Part shown: positions 17,020-26,477 of the stretch, in pieces
How positions within the stretch are numbered: the stretch's first letter is position 1
Layout of the letters: each line of letters opens with the position of its first letter
Assembly (NCBI GenBank): GCA_947476695.1
Contig: CANJRD010000002.1
Span: 266,896-330,895 of the forward strand
Reading direction: 5' to 3'
DNA from: Rhodospirillaceae bacterium
Lineage (GTDB): Bacteria > Pseudomonadota > Alphaproteobacteria > Rhodospirillales > Rhodospirillaceae
Length of the DNA stretch: 64,000 bases
The notes under the pieces: generated by a model
Told to the model about the DNA's origin: nothing
Databases searched by the model: none
What the model saw: only the letters and a program-made list of their open reading frames with translations
Program-made: the position numbers and the translations under genes

Positions 17020-18675
17020 ATGTATATTTACGACAAATTCGATAACACCGTCGTCAATGAGCGCGTCGCGGACTTCCGCGATCAGGTGCGCCGTCGTTTG
17101 TCCGGCGAACTGTCGGAAGATCAGTTCCGCCCGTTGCGTCTGATGAACGGCCTGTATTTGCAGCTGCATGCCTACATGCTGCGTGTCGCGATCCCCTACG
17201 GGACGCTGTCGGCTGCGCAAATGAAGAAGCTCGCGCATATCGCGCGCAAGTACGATCGCGGCTACGGCCATTTCACGACGCGCCAGAACATCCAGTACAA
17301 CTGGATCAAGCTGGAACAGGTGCCCGATCTGCTGGGCGAGCTGGCCGAAGTCCAACTTCATGGCATCCAGACGTCGGGCAATTGCATTCGCAATGTCACG
17401 GCCGACCAGTTCGCCGGCGTGGCGGGCGACGAGCTCGACGATCCGCGCGTCATCTCGGAAGCAATCCGCCAGTGGTCGACGTTCCATCCGGAATTCAGCT
17501 TCCTGCCGCGTAAGTTCAAGATCGCGGTGACGGGAGCGGCGCGCGATCGCGCGGCGATCCAGTTCCACGACATCGGCATCCAGATCGTGCGCGGTGACAA
17601 CGGCGAGATCGGTTACGCGATTTACGCGGGCGGCGGCATGGGCCGCACGCCGGTCGTGGCGCCGCTCATCCGTGGCTTCCTGCCCAAGCCGGAGCTGCTG
17701 TCGTACATCGAGGCGATCCTGCGCGTGTACAATCGCCACGGCCGCCGCGACAACATCTACAAGGCGCGCATCAAGATTCTCGTGCGCGAGATCGGTGCTG
17801 AGGAATTCACGCGCCAGGTCGAGGAAGAATGGGCGCTACTCCGCAACGAAGGCATCAACCTTCCGGCTGCTGAAGAAGCGCGCATCCGCAAGTTCTTCAC
17901 GCCGCCAGCCTACGAACCTGCTGCCAAGGCAGCTGGGGAGTTCGAAGCGCAGCGTAAAGCCAATCCCGCGTTCGCGCGTTGGGTGGAAACCAACGTGCAT
18001 ACGCACAAGCAGCCTGGCTATGGCATCGTCACAATCTCATTGAAGCCGGTCGGTGAAATTCCCGGCGACGCCACGGCGGACCAGATGGATGCGATCGCCG
18101 ACCTCGCCGAGAAGTACAGCCTCGCCGAAGTCCGCGTCACGCACGTCCAGAACCTGGTTCTGCCGAACGTGAAACAAGGTGACTTGTTCACCGTATGGCA
18201 GGCGCTCGGCAAGATCGGTTTCGCCGATGCGAACGCCGGTTTGATCGGCGACATCATCGCGTGCCCGGGCCTCGATTACTGCGCGCTCGCGAACGCGCGC
18301 TCGATCCCGGTCGCCCAGGAGATCAGCAAGCGGTTTGAATCGGCCGAGCGCTCGGCCCTGATTGGCCCGCTGCAGATAAAGATTTCCGGCTGTATCAACG
18401 CCTGCGGTCACCACCATGCGGGTCACATCGGCATCCTCGGCGTCGATCGCGCCGGCGAGGAGCTGTATCAGATTACGCTCGGTGGCGCAGGCGATGAGAC
18501 CGCGTCTGTCGGCCAGTTGCTTGGCCCGGGATTCAAGGCGGATGGAATTGTCGGTGCGGTCGAGAAGATCGTCGATATCTATCTGGAACTGCGTAATCCC
18601 GGCGAAGAGTTCTTGGCGGCTTATCGTCGCCTCGGACCGGCGCCGTTCAAGGAACGTCTCTATGCGAGTCATTGA
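17020..18675 (+). CDS. cysI: siroheme-dependent sulfite (or nitrite) reductase hemoprotein
   Basis: A 551-residue hemoprotein with two ferredoxin-like half-domains and the siroheme/4Fe-4S ligands CPGLDYC (C-x5-C) and GCINACGHHH (C-x3-C) near residues 413-466. The operon partners (DUF2849, DUF934, CysH) make assimilatory sulfite reduction to sulfide much more likely than nitrite reduction. No CysJ flavoprotein is present, so electrons probably come from ferredoxin or another carrier. Its end overlaps the DUF934 start by 14 bp. Confidence 0.92.
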   Translation: MYIYDKFDNTVVNERVADFRDQVRRRLSGELSEDQFRPLRLMNGLYLQLHAYMLRVAIPYGTLSAAQMKKLAHIARKYDRGYGHFTTRQNIQYNWIKLEQVPDLLGELAEVQLHGIQTSGNCIRNVTADQFAGVAGDELDDPRVISEAIRQWSTFHPEFSFLPRKFKIAVTGAARDRAAIQFHDIGIQIVRGDNGEIGYAIYAGGGMGRTPVVAPLIRGFLPKPELLSYIEAILRVYNRHGRRDNIYKARIKILVREIGAEEFTRQVEEEWALLRNEGINLPAAEEARIRKFFTPPAYEPAAKAAGEFEAQRKANPAFARWVETNVHTHKQPGYGIVTISLKPVGEIPGDATADQMDAIADLAEKYSLAEVRVTHVQNLVLPNVKQGDLFTVWQALGKIGFADANAGLIGDIIACPGLDYCALANARSIPVAQEISKRFESAERSALIGPLQIKISGCINACGHHHAGHIGILGVDRAGEELYQITLGGAGDETASVGQLLGPGFKADGIVGAVEKIVDIYLELRNPGEEFLAAYRRLGPAPFKERLYASH

Positions 18676-19168
18676 AATAGCGGTCGGCAAGGATCTGAAG
18701 CCGGTCAGCGACAGTTGGTCGCGGTTGGCGGACGATGCTGCGCCGAAGGCGGGCGAGAAGGTGATCGTGCCGCTCGCGCGCTTGAAAAGCGGCGATAATC
18801 AGATCTTCGCGGCAGCGAAAGTCGGCGTCGAGATCACCGGCGGCGATGCCGTCGAAGACCTGAAGCCGTGGATCGACGATCTCGGTTTGGTCGTGCTGCG
18901 CTTTGGCACGTTCAAGGATGGTCGGATGTTCACCGCCGCGCGCATGCTGCGCCAGCGGCTAAAGTTCACCGGCGACATCCGTGCGGCGGGCGATTTCCTG
19001 CCGGACCAGGTTGTGTTTATGCTGCGCACCGGCGTGAGCAGCCTCGAGGTCGCGGACGAATTCCCGCTCGAAGCGGCGAAGCGCTCCGCCAAAGCCTACT
19101 CGGTGCGATATCAGCACGCGGTCGACACTCAGCCGGTCGCGTATGAGGAGCGGGCCCGCCTGCCATGA
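18662..19168 (+). CDS. DUF934 protein (sulfite reductase accessory)
   Basis: A 168-residue protein starting MRVIEIAVGKDLKPVSDSW. The DUF934 core is VIVPLARLKSG, VVLRFGTFKDGRMFTAARMLRQRL and IRAAGDFLPDQVVFMLRTGVSSLEV. DUF934 genes are almost always next to cysI/cysH in proteobacteria; the molecular role is not established. ATG 18662 lies inside the end of cysI, and its TGA overlaps the cysH ATG, so translation is coupled on both sides. Confidence 0.9.
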   Translation: MRVIEIAVGKDLKPVSDSWSRLADDAAPKAGEKVIVPLARLKSGDNQIFAAAKVGVEITGGDAVEDLKPWIDDLGLVVLRFGTFKDGRMFTAARMLRQRLKFTGDIRAAGDFLPDQVVFMLRTGVSSLEVADEFPLEAAKRSAKAYSVRYQHAVDTQPVAYEERARLP

Positions 19169-19878
19169 ACGCGATCGTGTTGCCGAAGCCTGATCTGGCC
19201 CTGTTGCAGAAGAAGTACGCGGACGCGTCTTCGATCGAACTCGTCGAGGCGATGGTCAAGACCGAATTCCCCGGTCAGATCGCGCTCGCGTCTTCGTTCG
19301 GCGCGGAATCCGCCGTGCTGCTGCATCTGGTCGCCCAGGTGGATCGCAGCACGCCGATCATTATGCTCGATACCGGCAAGCTGTTCGGCGAGACGAAGCG
19401 CTATCGGGACCAACTGGTCGACCGGCTCGGCCTGACCGACGTGCGCAATGCGGTGCCCGACGCAACGGACGTTGCCCAGCGCGACCCCAAGGGTGTGCTC
19501 TGGTCTCAGAATCCCGACGCTTGCTGTGCGCTGCGCAAGGTCGCAGTTCTTGAACGTGCGCTGCAGCCGTTCACGGCTTGGTTCACCGGCCGCAAGGCTT
19601 TCCAGGCCAGCACGCGCGCGGCCCTTCCGAAGGTCGAGTTTGAGGGCGGCAAGTTCAAGGTCAATCCCTTGGTCGGGATGAGCCGTGAGGACATCGAGAA
19701 TTATTTCGAGACCTACGATCTGCCGCACCATCCGCTGGTCGCGGACGGCTATCTCAGCATCGGCTGCATGCCCTGCACCGACCGCGTGGCCGCGGGCGAA
19801 GATCCGCGTTCCGGCCGCTGGCGCGGCCAGAATAAGGTCGAATGCGGCATCCACATGCCGGCCGGCGCGACGAAGTAA
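19165..19878 (+). CDS. cysH: adenylylsulfate (APS/PAPS) reductase
   Basis: A 237-residue thioredoxin-dependent reductase with the PP-loop-like SSFGAESAVLLHL near residue 40. CCALRK near 115 and GCMPC near 205 supply the four Fe-S cysteines that mark the APS-type enzyme, and the C-terminal ECGIH carries the catalytic Cys. It converts APS to sulfite, which CysI then reduces. Sulfate adenylyltransferase (CysDN) genes are not in the window and must be elsewhere. Confidence 0.94.
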   Translation: MNAIVLPKPDLALLQKKYADASSIELVEAMVKTEFPGQIALASSFGAESAVLLHLVAQVDRSTPIIMLDTGKLFGETKRYRDQLVDRLGLTDVRNAVPDATDVAQRDPKGVLWSQNPDACCALRKVAVLERALQPFTAWFTGRKAFQASTRAALPKVEFEGGKFKVNPLVGMSREDIENYFETYDLPHHPLVADGYLSIGCMPCTDRVAAGEDPRSGRWRGQNKVECGIHMPAGATK

Positions 19879-19941
19879 TTCCGCCGTCGGCGTTGCGGCC
19901 TCCGTCCGGTCGTGCCAGTTTTGGCCGCCAGGACAAGCCGC

Positions 19942-20664
19942 GTGAACACAGCAAACGCATCATACGCCGTACGCGGTCGGTTCATTCTGAACACTCGGCC
20001 GGCGATCTACCGCGCGCGTACTGCCGCGGCTTTTGCCGGCACCGGTCTGCCCGTGGTGGATTGGCCGCTGTTTACCCCGCATGCGACCGCGAGGGCCTGG
20101 CCAGCGCCGGACAGCTTCGATGCGGTGCTTTTTACCAGTCAGGTGGCGGTCGCCTTCGCGCCGCCGGCCTGGCATGGCCTGACGGCGTATGTGGTCGGCA
20201 AGGGAACCGAGGCGGCGGCGCTGGCCGCCGGTTTCAAGCTGGTCATTCGTACCGGACAGGATGCGGCGGACATGGTGCAGGCCCTTCAGGGGGCCCAATT
20301 CCAGCGCGCCCTCTATGCATCCGGGGCGGACATCACGACCGACCTTGCCGCCACCTTTCCCGGGAGGGTAGAACGCCTTGCCGTCTATGAGATGGCTGCG
20401 GAGGACCGCGTGCCGGAAACAGTCGTCGAGCGGATTGAAAAGGGGGGCGCGATCGCGCCGCTGTTCAGCCGCCAGACCGGGCGTGAACTGGCCCGTCAGT
20501 TGACCGGCGCACAGGTCGATCTTGGCAGCATCGATGCGATCGGCATGAGTGCGAACGTTTTCGATCCACCAAACATTTGGCGTCGCGAAATCGTTGCGAA
20601 GGCGCCGACCCTCGATGGGATCGCGCAAGCGGTCACCGATCTTATCCGTGCGGAGTCATCATGA
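19942..20664 (+). CDS. hemD: uroporphyrinogen-III synthase
   Basis: A 240-residue HemD-like protein: RGRFILNTRPAIYRART at the N-terminus, VVDWPLFTP, FDAVLFTSQVAVAFA near 65, and a second domain with LFSRQTGRELARQL near residue 175. It cyclises hydroxymethylbilane to uroporphyrinogen III, the SUMT substrate. GTG 19942 is chosen because AGGA lies 8 bases upstream; a GTG at 19912 is the alternative. Its TGA overlaps the hemB ATG. Confidence 0.85.
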   Translation: MNTANASYAVRGRFILNTRPAIYRARTAAAFAGTGLPVVDWPLFTPHATARAWPAPDSFDAVLFTSQVAVAFAPPAWHGLTAYVVGKGTEAAALAAGFKLVIRTGQDAADMVQALQGAQFQRALYASGADITTDLAATFPGRVERLAVYEMAAEDRVPETVVERIEKGGAIAPLFSRQTGRELARQLTGAQVDLGSIDAIGMSANVFDPPNIWRREIVAKAPTLDGIAQAVTDLIRAESS

Positions 20665-21650
20665 ACGGTCGTTTCCCTGCCATCCGTCCGCGTCGCACCC
20701 GATCCGCGACTTGGATACGCAATCTCGCGCGCGAGACATCCGTCACGGCGCATGACTTCATCCAGCCGTTGTTCGTGGTGGAAGGCGAGGGTATCCGCAA
20801 GCCGATCCCATCCTTGCCGGGCGTCGATCACCTCTCGATTGATCGCGTGGTCGAGACGGCGCGCGCCGCCTACGACCTCGGCATCCCGGCGCTTGCGCTA
20901 TTTCCCGTGATCGCGTCGAACCTCAAAGACCCTGAAGGCAAACTTGCGATCGATCCGGATGGGCTGATCCCGCGCTGCGTGCGCGCGGTCAAAAAAGCCG
21001 TGCCGGACATCGGCATCATGTGCGACGTGGCCCTCGATCCTTATACCGATCATGGCCATGACGGCCTGTTCATCGACGGCGATGTCGCGAACGACGCGAC
21101 GCTGGCGGTACTGGTGAAGCAGGCCGAAGTGCTGGCCGAGGCCGGATCGGACATGGTCTCGCCGTCGGACATGATGGACGGACGCGTTGGCGCCATCCGC
21201 GACATGTTGGAATCGCGCGGCTTCGTCAACACGATGATCTTGTCCTATGCGGTAAAGTACGCGTCGGTGTTCTACGGACCTTTCCGGTCGGCTTTGGGTT
21301 CGGCTTCAGCGCTCGGCGTGAAGGGCAAGCACTCCTATCAGATGGACATCTCCAACAAGCGAGAAGCGATCAAGGAAGTCCTGCTCGATGTCGCCGAGGG
21401 CGCGGACATGGTGATGGTGAAGCCCGGCATGCCCTATCTCGACGTGATCTCCGCCGTGCGCGAAGTCGTCGATGTCCCCGTCGTCGCGTATCAAGTCAGT
21501 GGTGAGTACGCGATGTTGGCCGCGGGCGCAGCCGCTGGTGCCTTCGATTTCATGCGCGTGATGCATGAAAGCATGGTCTGCTTCAAGCGCGCGGGCGCGG
21601 ACGCGATCCTCACTTATGCGGCGCTACAGCTCGCGCGCGAGCTGGCCTGA
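20661..21650 (+). CDS. hemB: delta-aminolevulinic acid dehydratase (porphobilinogen synthase)
   Basis: A 329-residue enzyme condensing two 5-aminolevulinates to porphobilinogen. Clear signatures are RPRRTRSATWIRNLARET at the start, ALFPVIASNLKD, DVALDPYTDHGHDG, VSPSDMMDGRVGAIR, the Schiff-base Lys region AVKYASVFYGPFRSALGSA, and the second Lys in MVMVKPGMPYLD. It is coupled to hemD by an ATGA overlap and to the next gene by TGATG. hemC is missing from the cluster. Confidence 0.97.
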   Translation: MNGRFPAIRPRRTRSATWIRNLARETSVTAHDFIQPLFVVEGEGIRKPIPSLPGVDHLSIDRVVETARAAYDLGIPALALFPVIASNLKDPEGKLAIDPDGLIPRCVRAVKKAVPDIGIMCDVALDPYTDHGHDGLFIDGDVANDATLAVLVKQAEVLAEAGSDMVSPSDMMDGRVGAIRDMLESRGFVNTMILSYAVKYASVFYGPFRSALGSASALGVKGKHSYQMDISNKREAIKEVLLDVAEGADMVMVKPGMPYLDVISAVREVVDVPVVAYQVSGEYAMLAAGAAAGAFDFMRVMHESMVCFKRAGADAILTYAALQLARELA

Positions 21651-22258
21651 TGTGCGCACAAACATCCGCAGGCGCTACCCCGCCGCGGATGTTTCCGATC
21701 ATGCTGGACCTGAGTGCGGCGACCATCTTTGTCGTCGGTGCGGGGTTCGCCCTGCCCGGGCGTCTGACATCGCTCAATGCTCATGCGGCCGCGCGCGTGC
21801 ACATATTTGTGGCCGATCCATCGGACGAGGCGCGGACGCTGGCCGGCGATCGTTTGATCCCCCGGTGGCCGGAAGAAGCGGACTTCGCGGAGCATCGCCC
21901 GACACTGGTCTTCATCGCCGATGTCGAGGATACCGACGCCAAGCGGTGGGGCGATCTCGCCCGCGTTCACGGCGCGCTCGTGCATGTGCACGACCGAATC
22001 CCGCTCTGTGATTTCCATCTGCCGGCAATTCTGCGTCAGGGTCATCTTCAGGTGACCGTCTCGACCGACGGCACCGCGGCGGGTCTGTCGCGCCTCCTGC
22101 GCGATTATCTGGCCGCGAAAGTGTTCGGGCCGGAATGGGCGGAGCGGGTGGAAGAGATCGCCACCGCGCGCCTGGCCTGGAAGAAGGAAGGGCTAGGTAT
22201 GGCGAAGCTCTTCGAGGCCATCGCCGACATGGTCAAATCGCGCGGTTGGCTGAAATAG
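21650..22258 (+). CDS. precorrin-2 dehydrogenase / siroheme ferrochelatase-type protein
   Basis: A 202-residue protein with a Rossmann start FPIMLDLSAATIFVVGAG followed by ADVEDTDAKRWGDLARVHGALVHVHDR and LQVTVSTDGTAAGLSRLLRDYL, the pattern of the N-terminal CysG / Met8p domain. It should oxidise precorrin-2 with NAD and may insert iron, completing siroheme. The dinucleotide motif GAGFAL is less glycine-rich than usual. The ATG shares one base with the hemB stop. Confidence 0.87.
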   Translation: MCAQTSAGATPPRMFPIMLDLSAATIFVVGAGFALPGRLTSLNAHAAARVHIFVADPSDEARTLAGDRLIPRWPEEADFAEHRPTLVFIADVEDTDAKRWGDLARVHGALVHVHDRIPLCDFHLPAILRQGHLQVTVSTDGTAAGLSRLLRDYLAAKVFGPEWAERVEEIATARLAWKKEGLGMAKLFEAIADMVKSRGWLK

Positions 22259-22360
22259 GCCCATTCTCTGCAGATTACGGTGACGAAAGGCGAGCGGCTT
22301 GAGGCTGGCCCTGACCAGGGACCTGGGGCACTCTAGGCCGATCATCGGCGGAGGCCAGGT

Positions 22361-23848
22361 TTGTTACAATTCGTTGCGCGCGTTGTCCTGGCCGTGCTGG
22401 TTCTGGGTTCGACCGTCGAAGCCAAGACTCTGCGCGTCGCCATCCCGACATTGCCGTCGCTGGGTCTGAACCCGCTCGCCGCCACAAATCTTCCGACGCT
22501 TTACACCACCGGCGTGTTGTTCGACGCGCTGACCTGGGTCGATAACGGTGGCATCGCCAAGCCGCAGCTCGCCGAGAGCTGGTCGGCGAAGGACGAGCAC
22601 ACATGGGTTTTCAAGCTCCGCCCGGGCGTCATGTTCTCCGACGGCGAACCACTGACCGCGGACTCCATCGCGTTCTGGATCAACTTCATGGAGACGCCGG
22701 AAGGCGCGGCGTGGGCCGTGCACGCCGAGATCGGCTCGCTCAAGGCGCGCGCCATCGATCCCCTGACGCTCGAAGTTATCACGCCCGTGCCGAACCCGTT
22801 TCTGCCCCAGGAGTTGAGCCTCCTGCGTGTGATGTCGCCATCGCATTGGAAAAAGGTCGGCGCGGCGGGTGTCTATGCGAGCCCCGTCGGGACCGGTCCG
22901 TTCGTGATGGAGAAGCTCGAAGAGCGGAAGATGATCCTCAAGCCCGCGCCGAAGGGCTGGCGGAAGCCGATTGTGGATGGACTTGAACTCCTTGCGGTGT
23001 CTGAGGCCAGTCAACGCCTTGCGGCATTACTCTCCAATGGCGCCGACATCGCGGTGCAGCTTGGCCCTGATGACGTTGCCACTGTCGAGAGCGCCAACAC
23101 GAAGATGATCGCCGGACGTGAGCCGGCGGTGATCACGCTGTCCTTCATCAATGTGAAGGATGGACCGCAAAAGGATGTTCGCGTTCGCCAGGCGCTCAAC
23201 TATGCGGTCAACAAGGACGCGATCGTAAAAACAATCCTGGGCGGCTTCGTGCCGGTGGCCTCCGGCCCCGCGCCAAGCGTGGCCTTCGGTTTCGATCCCC
23301 AGATGAAACCTTATGCCTACGATCCCGCGATGGCGAAGAAGCTGCTGGCCGAGGCGGGGTACCCCAATGGCTTCAAGATGGTCGCCGAAAGCTATACCGG
23401 CACATCGAACTATACGGCCTTTGTGTTCCAGCAGGTCGCCGCCGATCTTGCCAAGGTTGGCGTAACGCTGGAGGTGCGCTCAGTTCCGGTCGGCAAATAT
23501 GCCCGCGGTATTTTTTCCGGCGATTGGGACGGCACGGCTGTGGCCATCGATTACAATACGTCACCCTCGCTGGATGCGCTGCGGGCCTTCCGGCGCCACT
23601 CGTGTTCGTGGCCGAAGCCCTGGTATTGCGACGAGACGCTGACGCCGCTGCTCAACAAGGCGCTTCAGACCTTCGATATCGATCAACGTCGCGAGTTGAC
23701 CAAGCAGGTGATTCGTCACCAACGCGATCAGGCCTCCGCGATATTCATTCATGACCAGCCCCGGTTCGATGCCCTTTCGCCAAAGGTGAAAAACTACCGC
23801 ATCACGGTCGGCTACATTCCTTACGCCGAGCTTGATGTTACGAATTAG
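22361..23848 (+). CDS. ABC transporter substrate-binding protein, family 5 (second orphan)
   Basis: A 495-residue periplasmic binding protein with a short signal peptide (about 1-21). It shares the plan of the protein at 1287-2795, including LRPGVMFSDGEPL, a PVGTGPF turn, VRQALNYAVNKDAIV and a late CSWPKPWYCDETLTPL. The TTG start at 22361 is supported by GGAGG six bases upstream. No permease or ATPase gene is adjacent. It is followed by a DUF2141 gene and a flavin oxidoreductase, so it may bind a peptide or a substrate of that enzyme. Confidence 0.9.
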   Translation: MLQFVARVVLAVLVLGSTVEAKTLRVAIPTLPSLGLNPLAATNLPTLYTTGVLFDALTWVDNGGIAKPQLAESWSAKDEHTWVFKLRPGVMFSDGEPLTADSIAFWINFMETPEGAAWAVHAEIGSLKARAIDPLTLEVITPVPNPFLPQELSLLRVMSPSHWKKVGAAGVYASPVGTGPFVMEKLEERKMILKPAPKGWRKPIVDGLELLAVSEASQRLAALLSNGADIAVQLGPDDVATVESANTKMIAGREPAVITLSFINVKDGPQKDVRVRQALNYAVNKDAIVKTILGGFVPVASGPAPSVAFGFDPQMKPYAYDPAMAKKLLAEAGYPNGFKMVAESYTGTSNYTAFVFQQVAADLAKVGVTLEVRSVPVGKYARGIFSGDWDGTAVAIDYNTSPSLDALRAFRRHSCSWPKPWYCDETLTPLLNKALQTFDIDQRRELTKQVIRHQRDQASAIFIHDQPRFDALSPKVKNYRITVGYIPYAELDVTN

Positions 23849-23896
23849 CCACAGCTTCGTCGTGATGCCGCCACGCATTCGGGCTATGGTGGCGCC

Positions 23897-24397
23897 ATGA
23901 AGAGACTCATCCTGGGCTTGGTGCTGGCCTGCACCGTCGTATCCACATCAGCCGCGCAACGCGACCCCGCGCTGGACGAGGTCACCCCTGACGCTATCGC
24001 GGCGGTACAGGAAGCTTGCCGCGCCGCGCCGTACTCGATGCTGCTGACCATCCGCAACATCAAGGATGCGAAAGGCATCATCACCATCGACCTGCAGCCT
24101 GACAATCCGGAGATCTGGCTCAAGAAGGGCAGTAAGATCGGCCGCTTCCGCGCCCGCCCGCAGAAGGGACAGATCGAAATCTGTGTCCAGGTTGAAAAAC
24201 CCGGCCGTTACGCGGCCGTTCTGTACCAGGACAAGGACATCAATTTCGAGCTGAATAAGAATTTCCTCGGCCTCCCGTCGGAACCCTATGGGGTCTCGAA
24301 CGATCCGGCGATGAACTTCGGACCGCCGAATATCAAGGACTCTCTTGTCGAGGTTAAGGGGCCGCTCACGTCCGTCCGCGTCACCCTGCATAACTGA
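23897..24397 (+). CDS. secreted DUF2141 protein
   Basis: A 166-residue protein with a signal peptide (cleaved near residue 20, SAA) and the DUF2141 pattern PGRYAAVLYQDKDINFELNKN, then GLPSEPYGVSND and FGPPNIKDSLVEV, in residues 98-150. DUF2141 proteins are small periplasmic or outer-membrane-associated beta-sandwiches of unknown function. An internal SMLLTIRNIKDAKG segment begins the domain. Confidence 0.82.
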   Translation: MKRLILGLVLACTVVSTSAAQRDPALDEVTPDAIAAVQEACRAAPYSMLLTIRNIKDAKGIITIDLQPDNPEIWLKKGSKIGRFRARPQKGQIEICVQVEKPGRYAAVLYQDKDINFELNKNFLGLPSEPYGVSNDPAMNFGPPNIKDSLVEVKGPLTSVRVTLHN

Positions 24398-24464
24398 CGC
24401 TGGTCTATCTTTCGGAGGCCGAATCCCCTAGGTTTGCGGCCCTCTGTTAACCACGAGTGCCGCC

Positions 24465-26477
24465 ATGCCCGACGCGTCTTCGCCCGTTGAATCCACTGCC
24501 TATCCTCATCTGTTCTCGCGGTTCGATAAGGGCCGCCTGAAGATGAAGAACCGCACGGTCGCGGCGGCGATGTCGACGCGTTACGCCTCGAACGGCCTGA
24601 TCACGGACAAGCTGATCGGCTATCACGCCAATCGCGCCAAGGGCGGCTTTGCCATGACGGTGACGGAACCGATGGCGACGCTCAAGCGCCAGAACACGCC
24701 GTACAAGGTCATCGTTCAGGCGGCGGAGAACAAGGACCTGCTGAAGAAGTGGGCCGACGCGGTGGAGGGCCACGACACGCGGCTGCTCGGTCAGATCCAG
24801 GACCCTGGCCGTGGTCGCCACGAAGCCGGGCGCAATATGGGTGCGATCGGCGCTTCGCCGGTGCCTGACGACATCAGCTGGACCGTGCCGCACGCCCTGA
24901 CGACCTCCGAGGTCGAGGAAATGATCGCCGAGTTCGCACTATCCTCCCGCATTCTGGCTGAGGCTGGCTGGTCGGGCATCGAGATTTCCTCCGGCCACGG
25001 TCACATCTTCCACCAGTTTCTGTCGGCATGGTCGAACAAGCGCGAAGACAAATACGGCGGCGATCTTGCCGGGCGCGCGCGCCTGCTGACCGAACTGATC
25101 GCGGCCATCCGCGCCGAGACGAGCGACAAGTTCCTGATCGGCGTGAAGCTTCCCGGCATCGACGGCATCCCGGGCAGCATCGATCTCGACGAGGCTGAAC
25201 GCATCACGGCGCATGTCTCCCAGACCGCCGGCAAGGACATCGATTACATGACCTGGTGCTGGGGCACCCACGGCGACACGCTATTCTGGCATCTGCCGGA
25301 CCTGCATGGTCCGCGCACGCCGTTCATGGACGACATCACGCGCCTTGCGAAATCGGCAGGCGATATTCCGACGGGCGCGCTGGGTCTGATCACCGATCCG
25401 AACGAAGGTGAGAAGTATCTGCGCGAAGGTCAGCATGATCTGGTCATTCTGGGCCGCCCGAGTATCACCGATCCAGCCTGGCCGCTCAAAGCGGAGCAGG
25501 GGCGCGAGCCGAGCATCCGTTACTGCGTGTCGTGCAATACCTGCTGGCACATTATCATCGCCGGCGGTCAGGTGCAGTGCGACAACAACCCGCGCGTCGG
25601 CGCACCCGACGAGGCGGATTGGAAGCCGTCGCCCGCGCCGAAGAAGAAGAAGGTCGTGATCGTGGGATCCGGCATTGCCGGCATGGAAGCGGCCTGGGTC
25701 GCGGCCGGCCGGGGACATGACGTCACGGTGTTGGGCGCGGGTCCGGAGCCGGGCGGCAAGACCCGCCTGCATGCATTCCTGCCGGGCGCCGAGAACCTCA
25801 GCAGTATCTACGACTATCAGCGTTTGTCGGCGGAGCGCTACGGCGCGCGGCTTGAGTTCGGCATTCATGCCACGCTTGACGATATCAAGTCGCTGCAGCC
25901 CGATGCCGTGGTGCTGGCAACGGGGTCGCGCCTCACTTGGCCGCGCTTCCTGCCGGAAGAATACAAGGGCGAGGGCATCTTCCCCGATATCCGTGAGATG
26001 ACGCAGATGATGCTCGACCATCCGGGCCGGCAGGAAGGCATTGCTGTCATCTACGACAAGGACGGCACGGCGATGACCTATAACGCCGCCGACTTCCTGA
26101 GCCATCGCTTCGAGCGCGTTATGCTGATCACATCGCGCGAGCGCATCGGCGGCGACGAGCCGCTTGTGAACCGCCAGGAAATCTATGCGCGCCTGTTCAA
26201 GAAAAAGAACATCGACATCGTGACATCCAGCGAGCCGCTCGCGACCTCGGCTTTCGAGGATGCTGCTTTAACCTATGCGAACGTCTTCAATGGCGAGGAG
26301 AAGACTGTCGAAGGCGTCGCGCTTCTGACTTTTGCGACGCCGCGCGTGCCGAACGACGAACTCGCCGCGCCGTTGCGCGCTCTGGGCGTCGAACTGCACT
26401 TGGTGGGTGATGCCTATGCGCCGCGCTTCGTGGTGACCGCGACCGCCGAAGGCCATCGCGTCGGCAACCTGATCTAA
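24465..26477 (+). CDS. Old-Yellow-Enzyme / FAD-NAD(P) oxidoreductase (dienoyl-CoA reductase / TMADH type)
   Basis: A 670-residue three-part enzyme. Residues 1-375 form an FMN TIM barrel (KMKNRTVAAAMSTRY, EISSGHGHIFHQFLSAWSNKREDKYGG). A 4Fe-4S site follows as CVSCNTC...QVQC near 351-370. The C-terminal half has an FAD/NAD fold starting KKVVIVGSGIAGMEAAWVAAGRGHDVTVL near residue 393. Family members include 2,4-dienoyl-CoA reductase and trimethylamine dehydrogenase. The substrate is uncertain; many alphaproteobacterial catabolic clusters encode such enzymes. Confidence 0.9.
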   Translation: MPDASSPVESTAYPHLFSRFDKGRLKMKNRTVAAAMSTRYASNGLITDKLIGYHANRAKGGFAMTVTEPMATLKRQNTPYKVIVQAAENKDLLKKWADAVEGHDTRLLGQIQDPGRGRHEAGRNMGAIGASPVPDDISWTVPHALTTSEVEEMIAEFALSSRILAEAGWSGIEISSGHGHIFHQFLSAWSNKREDKYGGDLAGRARLLTELIAAIRAETSDKFLIGVKLPGIDGIPGSIDLDEAERITAHVSQTAGKDIDYMTWCWGTHGDTLFWHLPDLHGPRTPFMDDITRLAKSAGDIPTGALGLITDPNEGEKYLREGQHDLVILGRPSITDPAWPLKAEQGREPSIRYCVSCNTCWHIIIAGGQVQCDNNPRVGAPDEADWKPSPAPKKKKVVIVGSGIAGMEAAWVAAGRGHDVTVLGAGPEPGGKTRLHAFLPGAENLSSIYDYQRLSAERYGARLEFGIHATLDDIKSLQPDAVVLATGSRLTWPRFLPEEYKGEGIFPDIREMTQMMLDHPGRQEGIAVIYDKDGTAMTYNAADFLSHRFERVMLITSRERIGGDEPLVNRQEIYARLFKKKNIDIVTSSEPLATSAFEDAALTYANVFNGEEKTVEGVALLTFATPRVPNDELAAPLRALGVELHLVGDAYAPRFVVTATAEGHRVGNLI

